Source: Pedobacter duraquae (GTDB lineage Bacteria; Bacteroidota; Bacteroidia; Sphingobacteriales; Sphingobacteriaceae). Taken from it: a stretch of 64,000 bases of DNA. The notes beneath the pieces are model-generated. The model saw only the letters and a list, made by a program, of their open reading frames with translations. It was not told where the DNA came from and did no database searches. The position numbers and the translations under genes were made by a program. How positions within the stretch are numbered: the first letter of the stretch is position 1; the number at the start of each line of letters is the position of its first letter. Below, piece after piece: positions 8,175-15,676 of the stretch. Location of the stretch: NCBI RefSeq assembly GCF_004362245.1, contig NZ_SNWM01000001.1, forward strand, positions 372,001-436,000. The letters run 5' to 3'.

Positions 8175-9350
8175 CTATTTGTGCTTCCTAATTTTATGAT
8201 ATAGATAACTTATTAGTCCGCTTACAAATGGCATTGGTCGTAGACTTTTGATAATTGTTAAGTCAGCTATCAAGTTAGTTTCGGCATCTAAAAACGCAAA
8301 TATCCGGTAGGCAGGTACACCCTTGAATAAATCGTAAAAAAGCTGATGTCCGGGATATCGACCCTGATCAAGCACATTCAACAGCGTGCCATCATACATC
8401 AGCTCCTTCGCACCGATTTGACGTGAGTTGAAAAATGGATTTTTAAACTTTTCCCAATGCATGATAATTTCACTAACGGTTTTCTGAATGTTAGTAAAAG
8501 TATAGCCCGTTGCTCCTCTTGTGTCACCTCCTATCGTCCCTATGTGCGTAACCTTCTCATTAAAACGCGTAAAGTTGTAGTCAGTCATTGGTATAACTCC
8601 AAACTCCTTTTCGAGTATAATATAATTATTAAGCCCAAGTATATCGTGGATATAACTCGTTAGTTTGCTATCGTAAACTGTGTCATCTAACAAAGATTTA
8701 GAAAAAAGTGTGTATTCTATAAAAATCAGGTCGTCACTCAACGGCAGCGTATAAAAAAAACTTGTTCCTGCTTCCTGCGTTGTTCTAAAATCCATTAGGA
8801 AAGCTCTGTTAACATCGAGTCCGTGCTTATCTATTTGCAGCGTAATTCCTTTAAAGTGTTGAAGAAAATATTGTCCACCTGCCGGGAGTTTCGGTTTTTC
8901 GAATAGGGAATTAAAAATATAATTGCAAGAATAGATGCCCGAATTAGTCCTGACCAAACACGTCCCGTCAGCTGAAGAAAAATCAACAACTGTCTCAAAA
9001 ATGAACGATACATTGTTATATTTTTCTAACGCTTTAAGTGTAGCGTTATAAAAATCTAAACTATGAATAGTGTGGTATGCATAATCGCCGGTATTTAGCA
9101 GAAGTTCTTCACCGGAGGTAGAGAAAAATGAGAGGTCTTGCCAGCTCTTACAGATCAAGTGGTCAAACGAACCGTTACCAGATTGCCAGAATGACCACGT
9201 TTTATCATTTGTATTTTTCTGTTGCCCGTCTATGATCAATATACATTGATCATCCCAGATGCCAGCTTGCAAAGCACGATACGCCAAGCTGAGGCCGGCT
9301 AAACCAGCACCAAGAATAATAATATCGAAGTGATTTTTTTTGGATTGCAC
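8175..9350 (-). CDS. crtY: Lycopene cyclase, CrtY type
   Basis: A 391-residue flavoprotein-like carotenoid cyclase. The N-terminus has the dinucleotide-binding motif ILGAGLAGLSLAYRAL (about residues 12-27), then DKTWSFW, typical of CrtY. Further on come the family segments FEYTL-like FIEYTLFS, GVIPMTD and GGDTRGATGYTF. It converts the linear carotenoid lycopene to beta- or gamma-carotene at the membrane. Other carotenoid genes (crtE, crtB, crtI) are not in this window, so crtY stands apart with only a coupled small gene. The length is normal for bacterial CrtY. Confidence 0.93.
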   Translation of the reverse strand: MQSKKNHFDIIILGAGLAGLSLAYRALQAGIWDDQCILIIDGQQKNTNDKTWSFWQSGNGSFDHLICKSWQDLSFFSTSGEELLLNTGDYAYHTIHSLDFYNATLKALEKYNNVSFIFETVVDFSSADGTCLVRTNSGIYSCNYIFNSLFEKPKLPAGGQYFLQHFKGITLQIDKHGLDVNRAFLMDFRTTQEAGTSFFYTLPLSDDLIFIEYTLFSKSLLDDTVYDSKLTSYIHDILGLNNYIILEKEFGVIPMTDYNFTRFNEKVTHIGTIGGDTRGATGYTFTNIQKTVSEIIMHWEKFKNPFFNSRQIGAKELMYDGTLLNVLDQGRYPGHQLFYDLFKGVPAYRIFAFLDAETNLIADLTIIKSLRPMPFVSGLISYLYHKIRKHK

Positions 9351-9354
9351 ACAA

Positions 9355-9400
9355 ACAGAATTAAATTAGCACTAACAAAGATGTCTGCGGCTAATTCTGT
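9355..9400. promoter_or_regulatory. Imperfect inverted repeat upstream of crtY
   Basis: Just upstream of the crtY start are ACAGAATTA (9355-9363) and TAATTCTGT (9392-9400), with nested AATTAGC and GCTAATT copies inside. On the minus strand CATCTTTG, a near -7 box, lies between the arms. This could be an operator over the crtY promoter. There is no supporting regulator nearby. Confidence 0.35.
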
Positions 9401-9425
9401 AAAGATAGCTAACGCCACTCATAAT

Positions 9426-9863
9426 CTAGCTCAGATATTCTTCGAAATAGGTACCCGCGATCTCCGCAAACAATTCTCTTGTTAAGGGTTTATGCATAAA
9501 GTTAACAATGTCCGTATGTCCCAATGCTTGTTCTTTATCATCTGGATTGAAAGATGTGGTGAGCATAATCACCTTTGTTTTAGCTTTTTGAGCAGGATCG
9601 ATCTTTTCATATTCAGTCATAAAATCCCACCCACTCATACCAGGCATATTGATATCTAAAAATATTATCCCTGGCTTGCTTTCCCATGAAGTTCCCGCAT
9701 ATTTCCCGCTAGATCTAAGGAAATCAAGCGCTTCCTCAGCCGATGTAATAGCTGTTACATCGACCTCAACATTTGATGTCTGAACGATTTTACGATGAAT
9801 AAAATTCGTGGGAATGTCATCATCTACCAACAAAACACAATTCAGATCCTTAAATTTTTTCAT
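9426..9863 (-). CDS. Single-domain response regulator
   Basis: A 145-residue CheY-like receiver without an output domain. It has acidic residues Asp14-Asp15-Asp16, the phospho-acceptor Asp70 (IIFLDINMPGMSG), switch Thr in IMLTTSF and the conserved Lys in MHKPLT. Its start overlaps the end of the upstream PAS histidine kinase gene by 14 bases, so translation is coupled and the two are a cognate pair. It is the last gene of the minus-strand block that includes the ergothioneine cassette. It most likely acts through protein-protein interaction or as a phosphorelay intermediate. Confidence 0.93.
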   Translation of the reverse strand: MKKFKDLNCVLLVDDDIPTNFIHRKIVQTSNVEVDVTAITSAEEALDFLRSSGKYAGTSWESKPGIIFLDINMPGMSGWDFMTEYEKIDPAQKAKTKVIMLTTSFNPDDKEQALGHTDIVNFMHKPLTRELFAEIAGTYFEEYLS

Positions 9864-10959
9864 CCTTTATCTTGTTCAAAGTAAACCAAAAAGTACTACC
9901 GTTTCCTGGTACTGATTCAACCCAAATCTTCCCTCTGTGCAATTCAACGATCTTCTTACACTGTGCAAGCCCTATTCCGTTTCCTTCAAAATCAGCCCTC
10001 GTATTCAGTCTTTGGAAAATGATAAAAATCTTCTCCAAATATCTTGGTTCCATTCCTATGCCGTTATCCTTTATACTGAACATCCAGCCTTCCTCAGTTT
10101 CTACTGCTGAAATGCCGATTTCGGGAACAACGTTATCTCTGGCAAACTTTAACGCATTACTTACCAGATTTTGAAACAACTGTCTGATCTGCGTTTGGTC
10201 TCCGACAATAGTAGGAAGCTGACCGTACTTTAAAATAGCCTGATGTTTTTGAATACTTGCTAGCAAATCAGAAGCTACATTATCCATAACGAGCTTGCAA
10301 TCGACTACTTTTAGCTGCTCAACTTTACGTCCTAGTCGCGCATAATCTAACAGCCCACGAATCAAATCCTTCATACGCTCAGACGACTGGTTAATATATT
10401 TAAGATAGATCAGCGCATTCTCATCTAACTTATCACCATATTCTTCTTTAAAAAGATTGATAAAATTAGTTACGGTGAGCAATGGTTCCTGCAGATCATG
10501 AGAAGCGATGTAAACAAACTGCTCTAATTCCTTATTCTTCTGCTCCAGCTGACGCGAATAATCACGAATAGATTCTTCCTGTTCTAGCTTTTCGGTTAAG
10601 TCACGCGTAACTTTAGAAAATCCCACATGGCGACCTGCTGAATCGTGAACAGCGGTTACTGTTACGCTTCCCCAAAATCGGGATCCATCCTTCTTGATTC
10701 TCCAGCCCTCGTGCTTTGCTTTCCCACGCTCTAATGCAGCAGACATTAATTTCTGCGGCAATCCCTTCTTCTGGTCGGCCGCAGAATAAAAAACGGTAAA
10801 ATTCTTGCCGATGATTTCTGTAGCCAAATATCCTTTAATGTGTTCAGCACCCTTATTCCAATTCTCTATATTTCCTTCTCTATCCAGGAAAAGAATGGCA
10901 TAGTCTTCCACCTCTTCAAGCATGTGTAATAATTTGGAGAAATCTGTAAATGGCGGCAT
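9850..10959 (-). CDS. Soluble PAS-domain sensor histidine kinase
   Basis: A 369-residue cytoplasmic kinase with no membrane segment. One PAS domain with PAC motif (about residues 10-135; IENWNKGAEHIKGYL, FWGSVTVTAV) is followed by a short coiled coil, HisKA with SHDLQEPL (about residue 153) and HATPase (NALKFA, DNGIGMEP, GNGIGLAQ). The kinase part resembles the light-sensor kinases common in this phylum. It starts 139 bases after egtD on the same strand, so it may be read through from the ergothioneine cassette. It overlaps and is coupled to the response regulator that follows. The signal sensed by the PAS is unknown. Confidence 0.93.
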   Translation of the reverse strand: MPPFTDFSKLLHMLEEVEDYAILFLDREGNIENWNKGAEHIKGYLATEIIGKNFTVFYSAADQKKGLPQKLMSAALERGKAKHEGWRIKKDGSRFWGSVTVTAVHDSAGRHVGFSKVTRDLTEKLEQEESIRDYSRQLEQKNKELEQFVYIASHDLQEPLLTVTNFINLFKEEYGDKLDENALIYLKYINQSSERMKDLIRGLLDYARLGRKVEQLKVVDCKLVMDNVASDLLASIQKHQAILKYGQLPTIVGDQTQIRQLFQNLVSNALKFARDNVVPEIGISAVETEEGWMFSIKDNGIGMEPRYLEKIFIIFQRLNTRADFEGNGIGLAQCKKIVELHRGKIWVESVPGNGSTFWFTLNKIKDEKI

Positions 10960-11098
10960 CTAATATTCGGTATAGGTAGAGTACCAAACAAAAAACAAAT
11001 TCCAAGCCAGTGTATTTTCAGGCTCTGAATTCATACTCAACCCTGATAAGCTTAAATACGGATATTTTTCTGCCCCAATTTTTTCCCAGTTTGGGGAT

Positions 11099-12043
11099 TT
11101 ATTGGCTAACTTCCCAAATAGTATCCAGAAACCAGCCCTTCGAATCAAGCAAATGTTTTACCGGAACGAATCCAGAATCTGTAGCCATATTATCGGTTTC
11201 TGCAATGCTGTATTTTTGTGAAATTTCCATATCAATAAATTCATCCTTAGCAAAAGAAAACGTATTTCCCGCTATAACAACCTCTTGATCTGTTAAACTA
11301 ATCAAATAACTCTTACAAGCGCCGGTTTCAGGATCATAGCTTGGATAGTGCTGGAAATTTTCAATCACGAAGTTGCCATCAAGTTCACGATTAACACGTT
11401 TTAACAAGTTGAGATTGAAATCACGCGTCAGCCCCCCGATATCATTGTATGCTGCTAAAATAATCTGAGGATTTTTTTTCAGGTCAAAACCCAATAGAAG
11501 CAGATCTCCTGGCTTCATGGACTCATGCAATCTTTGGCAAAATCCTAACGCATCAGCAACAGGCATATTCCCCAGATTTCCCCCAAGAAACAACAGTACC
11601 TTTCGTCTTTCGGACCGCATATAAGCCTGGTCCAGCATATCGAAATAATCACCCTTGAGTCCATTCACTGTTAAGCCAGGAATCCTGTTTGGCAAGGAAG
11701 TTTCTAAGTAGTTGATCATAGTGCCCGAAATATCTATCGGAATATATTTGAAATCCACACCCTTCGCAACGAGAGCACTAAGCAAAAAGCTTGATTTTGT
11801 AGCGTCACCAGCTCCCAATTCAATTAGATCGAAAGGAGCTGTACTATTGGTAAAAGCTGCAACAAGTTCATCTGTCCGACTTGTAAATATCTCAAGTTCG
11901 CAATCCGTAGGATAATATTCATCACAATTCATGATTTGCTGAAAGAGCTTATCTCCTGCTTCATCATAAAAATATTTAGAACTCAATTTCTTAGGAAATC
12001 GAGATAGGTCGCTGATCACATCAGCTAAAAATTGTCTTGCCAT
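11099..12043 (-). CDS. egtD: L-histidine N-alpha-methyltransferase (EgtD)
   Basis: A 314-residue SAM-dependent enzyme that trimethylates the alpha-amino group of histidine to hercynine, the first step of ergothioneine synthesis. Family signs are the N-terminal KKLSSKYFYDEAGDKLFQ, SAM-binding IELGAGDATKSS, FLGGNLGNM and the late DMEISQKYS segment. Length is normal for EgtD. Its ATG shares one base with the stop of egtB (TAATG), so the pair is translationally coupled. It closes the five-gene cassette whose other members are EgtB, a fused ABC permease/binding protein, an ABC ATPase and a disulfide reductase. Confidence 0.94.
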   Translation of the reverse strand: MARQFLADVISDLSRFPKKLSSKYFYDEAGDKLFQQIMNCDEYYPTDCELEIFTSRTDELVAAFTNSTAPFDLIELGAGDATKSSFLLSALVAKGVDFKYIPIDISGTMINYLETSLPNRIPGLTVNGLKGDYFDMLDQAYMRSERRKVLLFLGGNLGNMPVADALGFCQRLHESMKPGDLLLLGFDLKKNPQIILAAYNDIGGLTRDFNLNLLKRVNRELDGNFVIENFQHYPSYDPETGACKSYLISLTDQEVVIAGNTFSFAKDEFIDMEISQKYSIAETDNMATDSGFVPVKHLLDSKGWFLDTIWEVSQ

Positions 12044-13194
12044 TATTTTGCGAGCCTTAATCCACTATACATCCAACGCAGATGTGGATGAAAAAAATTA
12101 CGATAGGTATTCCTGCTATGGTTTGGAGAGGTAGCAACAGAAGCACCACGAAGAACCTTCTGATTTACCATGAATTTGCCGTTGTACTCACCAATAGCAC
12201 CCGGAGCCTTTGAGAATCCAGGATAAGGGAGATATGCACTTTCTGTCCACTCCCACAGCTGGCCCCATTCAAATTTATCCGATGCCACTTCCCATTCAAA
12301 CTCCGTTGGCAAACGATGTCCACTCCATTGAGCATATGCCCAGGCCTCATAAAAACTAATGTGTGAGACCGGCTGATCATCCTTTACTGGTACCAGGCCA
12401 CCCAAACTATAATTAAACCAAATACCGTCCACATTATGCCAGTATAACGGCGACCTGATGTTATTTGTCTTCACCCAATCCCAGCCTTCAGCGTGCCAAT
12501 AATTAAAATCAGTGTAGCATCCTGCATCGATGAATTCTTTAAATTCTCTATTGGTAACCAGTTCGGTTGATATACTGGCACCATTGAGGTAAACTTTGTG
12601 TCTGCCAAGCTCATTATCAAAAGTAAAATCAGACCCCTTGTAGCCCATTTCGTAAATGCCTTCGGGTATAACGAGCCAATCTTTCTCAGCATGTTTCAGC
12701 CCATCTTCGATTGTCTTCTCGTGTGAATATGCTGGAAACAAAGGATTATGGCCAAGAATATACTTGATGTCATACCACAATAACTCCTGATGTTGCTGTT
12801 CATGATTTATGCCCAAGGTAAAAATTTCAAGCAGTTCATTTGAAAGGCCGCAACTTAATAGGTGCGCCATTCCTTTGTCAACGTATGCCCTGTACTTGTA
12901 CACATCGTCTACTGTTGGCCGACTCAAATTACCCCTATCCGTACGGATCACCCTTGCACCTATTGTTTCATAATAACTGTTAAAAACATAATTATAATCG
13001 GTATTGAACGGTTGATAAGCTACCGCATGAGGAATGAGTAAGAAAGTCTCGAAAAACCAGGTGGTATGTCCGAGATGCCATTTCGGCGGACTAACGTCCG
13101 CCACTGGCTGAACCACGTAGTCTTCTTTTTCAAGCGCAGAGCAAATTTTCTCCGTTAACGCCCTGGTTATGGCATATTGGTCCAAAAGCGACAT
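12043..13194 (-). CDS. egtB: Ergothioneine biosynthesis sulfoxide synthase EgtB
   Basis: A 383-residue non-heme iron enzyme that uses oxygen to join a cysteine-type thiol to hercynine. The N-terminal DinB-like four-helix part carries the iron-binding His triad, predicted as His43 (KWHLGHTTWFFE), His131 and His135 (NHEQQHQE). The C-terminal FGE-sulfatase-like domain (about residues 170-383) has HRLPTEFEWEVA and YSGLRLAK at the end. Whether it takes cysteine or gamma-glutamylcysteine cannot be read from sequence. No EgtA, EgtC or obvious EgtE lyase is nearby. It lies 6 bases after the transporter gene and is coupled to egtD. Confidence 0.94.
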   Translation of the reverse strand: MSLLDQYAITRALTEKICSALEKEDYVVQPVADVSPPKWHLGHTTWFFETFLLIPHAVAYQPFNTDYNYVFNSYYETIGARVIRTDRGNLSRPTVDDVYKYRAYVDKGMAHLLSCGLSNELLEIFTLGINHEQQHQELLWYDIKYILGHNPLFPAYSHEKTIEDGLKHAEKDWLVIPEGIYEMGYKGSDFTFDNELGRHKVYLNGASISTELVTNREFKEFIDAGCYTDFNYWHAEGWDWVKTNNIRSPLYWHNVDGIWFNYSLGGLVPVKDDQPVSHISFYEAWAYAQWSGHRLPTEFEWEVASDKFEWGQLWEWTESAYLPYPGFSKAPGAIGEYNGKFMVNQKVLRGASVATSPNHSRNTYRNFFHPHLRWMYSGLRLAK

Positions 13195-13200
13195 ATAATA

Positions 13201-14763
13201 TTATTTTAGATGATTGGTTAGATCAGATATTGTTTTAATGCGCAAACTCTGTGCCTGTTCTCTGCGCATCATGAGCGCATAGGCATTATTAAAACCAATA
13301 GGTTTTAGCCATTCAAGCTGTAAATCATTGCGCATCTTATCTTTAACATATTTATACACGGCATCTTTTTCTCCTTTTAATTGGTCAATAACTTTTGCAT
13401 CAGATTTAAGTAGTACTAATAAGGCAGTACCGGTGTATTCAGGATAAAAATCTATTTGATTATTTGTCAAGGCATCAAAGCATATCTTTGTCCCTCCCAA
13501 CCCTGTTTTTGTTTCCACGCTCAAATCCGTATTTCCAATGATTAAAAACCTGTACATCTGCGCCAATATATATTGCTCTCCAAAAATTTTCGAACCTATT
13601 CTGATTGTCGCACCCTTCCCAAGTCGATCTCTCTTAAATAAACCTTTTTCCTGTAAAAAGTTCTTTGCAACCAACTCAGGGCTTTCTTTAAGATTGTCAA
13701 CCCTGTAATTTAAACTAGTCATCACAGAATCATTAATCGTTCCCGAAAGTTGATTCAACACCGCTGTTAACTCTGGATGTGCCACTAAAGTGGAGCGTCT
13801 AACCAATGGAGCGGCATAGTAAGGTGGAAAAATCCCTTTATCATCGATTAGGGTAACCAAATCGTAAGCCTTCAGTCTTCCGTCGGTACTGTAGCCATCA
13901 ATCACATCGAGATCTTTCTCAAAAGCCGCCTTATACATCACTGCATCACTGATTACCACAGTTTCCATTTTGAAGTTGTACTTCTGCTGTAAACCTAGAA
14001 ACCCGTCAGACCTTCCCATAAATTCAGGCGTAAATCCTGCTAACATGCGCCCCCCAATTTTAGTAGGCAATACATAAAAAGAACAACATAAAATTAAAAC
14101 AAGGGGAAGCAGCAATCCAAAAATATTGATCTTCTTTAAATTCAGCTTTTGCAACTGCGATAATAAGAAATCAAACACTATAGCGAGCATAGCCGCAGGG
14201 ACAGCGCCCGCAAGGATCATATTCCTATTATTCAAGGCGATACCACCAAAAATAAACTCACCGAGTCCCCCAGCTGCGATGTATGCCGCGAGGGTAGCGA
14301 CACCAATATTTATTACAGCGGCAGTTCGTATACCAGCCATTAATACAGGAAATGCTAATGGCAGTTCAACTTTAGTCAGGATTTGCCAATCGCTCATACC
14401 CATTCCTTTCGCCGCATCCTTAACGGTCCGATCAACTTCAGTGATACCAGTATATGTATTTCTAATAATAGGCAACAGTGCATAAAGAAATAAAGCTAGA
14501 ATTGCAGGCTTTGGTCCTATTCCTAAAAAGGGTATCATAATGCCTAATAAAGCGATACTTGGAATGGTTTGTAATATTCCTGCAAAGCCAAGAACTGCAC
14601 CAGCGAGTTTTTGTTTTCTGGCGATGAAAACACCAAGCGGCAATGCAATAACTAAAGCCAGAATCAGTGAAATAAAAGTCAGCCCAATATGTGCCCAGGT
14701 CTGATCAAGCAATTTACCCGACTGTTCATGTATAAATTCCCAAAAACTTTGTTCCTCGTTCAT
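13201..14763 (-). CDS. Fused ABC permease/substrate-binding protein with circularly permuted binding domain (EgtU-like)
   Basis: A 520-residue inner-membrane protein. Residues 1-235 form a ProW/OpuCB-type permease with about six helices and the ATPase-contact loop AAKGMGMSDWQILTKVELPL. The rest is an OpuCC/ProX-type binding domain for quaternary amines. The halves are in reversed order: the normally C-terminal half (about 241-376; YSTDGRLKAYD, FFPPYY-like IFPPYYAAPLV, ELTAVLNQLSG, LNYRVD) precedes the normally N-terminal half (about 384-520; IRIGSKIFGEQYILAQM, LGGTKICFDAL, YPEYTGTALL, LEWLKPIGFNNAYAL). Fusion of permease and binding domain is known for the ergothioneine importer EgtU. Betaine, choline or carnitine remain alternatives. 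It lies between its ATPase and egtB. Confidence 0.9.
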   Translation of the reverse strand: MNEEQSFWEFIHEQSGKLLDQTWAHIGLTFISLILALVIALPLGVFIARKQKLAGAVLGFAGILQTIPSIALLGIMIPFLGIGPKPAILALFLYALLPIIRNTYTGITEVDRTVKDAAKGMGMSDWQILTKVELPLAFPVLMAGIRTAAVINIGVATLAAYIAAGGLGEFIFGGIALNNRNMILAGAVPAAMLAIVFDFLLSQLQKLNLKKINIFGLLLPLVLILCCSFYVLPTKIGGRMLAGFTPEFMGRSDGFLGLQQKYNFKMETVVISDAVMYKAAFEKDLDVIDGYSTDGRLKAYDLVTLIDDKGIFPPYYAAPLVRRSTLVAHPELTAVLNQLSGTINDSVMTSLNYRVDNLKESPELVAKNFLQEKGLFKRDRLGKGATIRIGSKIFGEQYILAQMYRFLIIGNTDLSVETKTGLGGTKICFDALTNNQIDFYPEYTGTALLVLLKSDAKVIDQLKGEKDAVYKYVKDKMRNDLQLEWLKPIGFNNAYALMMRREQAQSLRIKTISDLTNHLK

Positions 14764-14767
14764 GTAT

Positions 14768-15676
14768 TTATTTTTTAAACGAAAAGAAACCCTTCATTAA
14801 CATTCCAGGATCAGGTATTGTGGCATCACCTGACGCTAACGAATCCTCTAGCACTTCCCAAACTGATTGCCCGGATTTAAATCCTGAATTCATATACCAC
14901 TCAACAGGCAACACTGATTTAAGTTCATCTATTTTTACCGTCTTCAACTCCAGTTGTAAGCGTTGGTCCTTTAAAAATTGCTTAACGAACGCATTAGAAC
15001 TATCAAATAGTAAGGACTCCGGAGTGCCAAGCTGCATGATTCGTCCCTGATCCATCACGCAAATCCGGTCTGCCATATCAAATGCCTCCTGAACATCATG
15101 CGTGACCATCACAATCGTTTTTTCCTGAAAATCAGCGAGACCTTTTAGTTCCTTGCGGATTGAGATCCTTGTAATGGAGTCCAATGCTCCAAAAGGCTCA
15201 TCCATAAGTAAAACAGCCGGCTGTGTAATTAATGCGCGTGCCAAGCCTACCCGTTGTTTCTGTCCACCACTGAGCTGTTCAGGAAATTTATCCCGTATTG
15301 TGGGATCTAGATTCAATTTTTCGAAAAGAGATTCCATCTCATTAAGAATTTTCTTCTTATCCCAGTTCATTAAGTTAGGAACAGTAGCGATGTTTTCTGC
15401 CACAGTATAATGTGGAAATAATCCGTGATTCTGAAGTACATATCCCATTCCCCTCCTCAGCTCCTGAACATCAAAATCCTTCACAGATTTACCGTCCAAT
15501 AGAATATCCCCGGAGTCAGGCTCTTCAAGTCGGTTTATCATCCTTAAGGTAGTCGTTTTCCCACATCCGCTGGTCCCTAGTAAAACTAACGTCTCCCCTG
15601 TCTCAACTTCAAAACTGATCCCGTCAACGGCCAATCGTCCGTCGAATTTTTTGGTGATGTTCTTTAGACTAAGCAT
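14768..15676 (-). CDS. ABC transporter ATP-binding protein (OpuCA/EgtV-like)
   Basis: A 302-residue importer ATPase of the quaternary-amine uptake family. Walker A (LLGTSGCGKTTTLRMI), the Q-loop segment, signature LSGGQKQRVGLARAL, Walker B (VLLMDEPFGALD) and the switch His (MVTHDVQEAFD) are intact. The C-terminal extension of about 60 residues is too short for the tandem CBS domains of osmotically regulated OpuCA proteins, which argues against a purely osmoregulated betaine system. It starts inside the last 8 bases of the disulfide-reductase gene and ends 4 bases before the permease gene. It energises the fused permease/binding protein next to it. Confidence 0.92.
   Translation of the reverse strand: MLSLKNITKKFDGRLAVDGISFEVETGETLVLLGTSGCGKTTTLRMINRLEEPDSGDILLDGKSVKDFDVQELRRGMGYVLQNHGLFPHYTVAENIATVPNLMNWDKKKILNEMESLFEKLNLDPTIRDKFPEQLSGGQKQRVGLARALITQPAVLLMDEPFGALDSITRISIRKELKGLADFQEKTIVMVTHDVQEAFDMADRICVMDQGRIMQLGTPESLLFDSSNAFVKQFLKDQRLQLELKTVKIDELKSVLPVEWYMNSGFKSGQSVWEVLEDSLASGDATIPDPGMLMKGFFSFKK

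Noticed and set aside
11073..11096. CCCCAA/TTGGGG hairpin after egtD as a terminator
   Set aside because: The stem has only six pairs with a 12-base loop and no T-run, so it is too weak to call.
10960..11148. 62-residue frame between egtD and the PAS kinase
   Set aside because: It overlaps the end of egtD in another frame and has no protein-like features.
13201..15676. Plain osmoprotectant (glycine betaine) transporter
   Set aside because: Not excluded by sequence, but the lack of CBS domains in the ATPase, the permease/binding-protein fusion and the tight link to egtB-egtD make an ergothioneine-type substrate the better reading.
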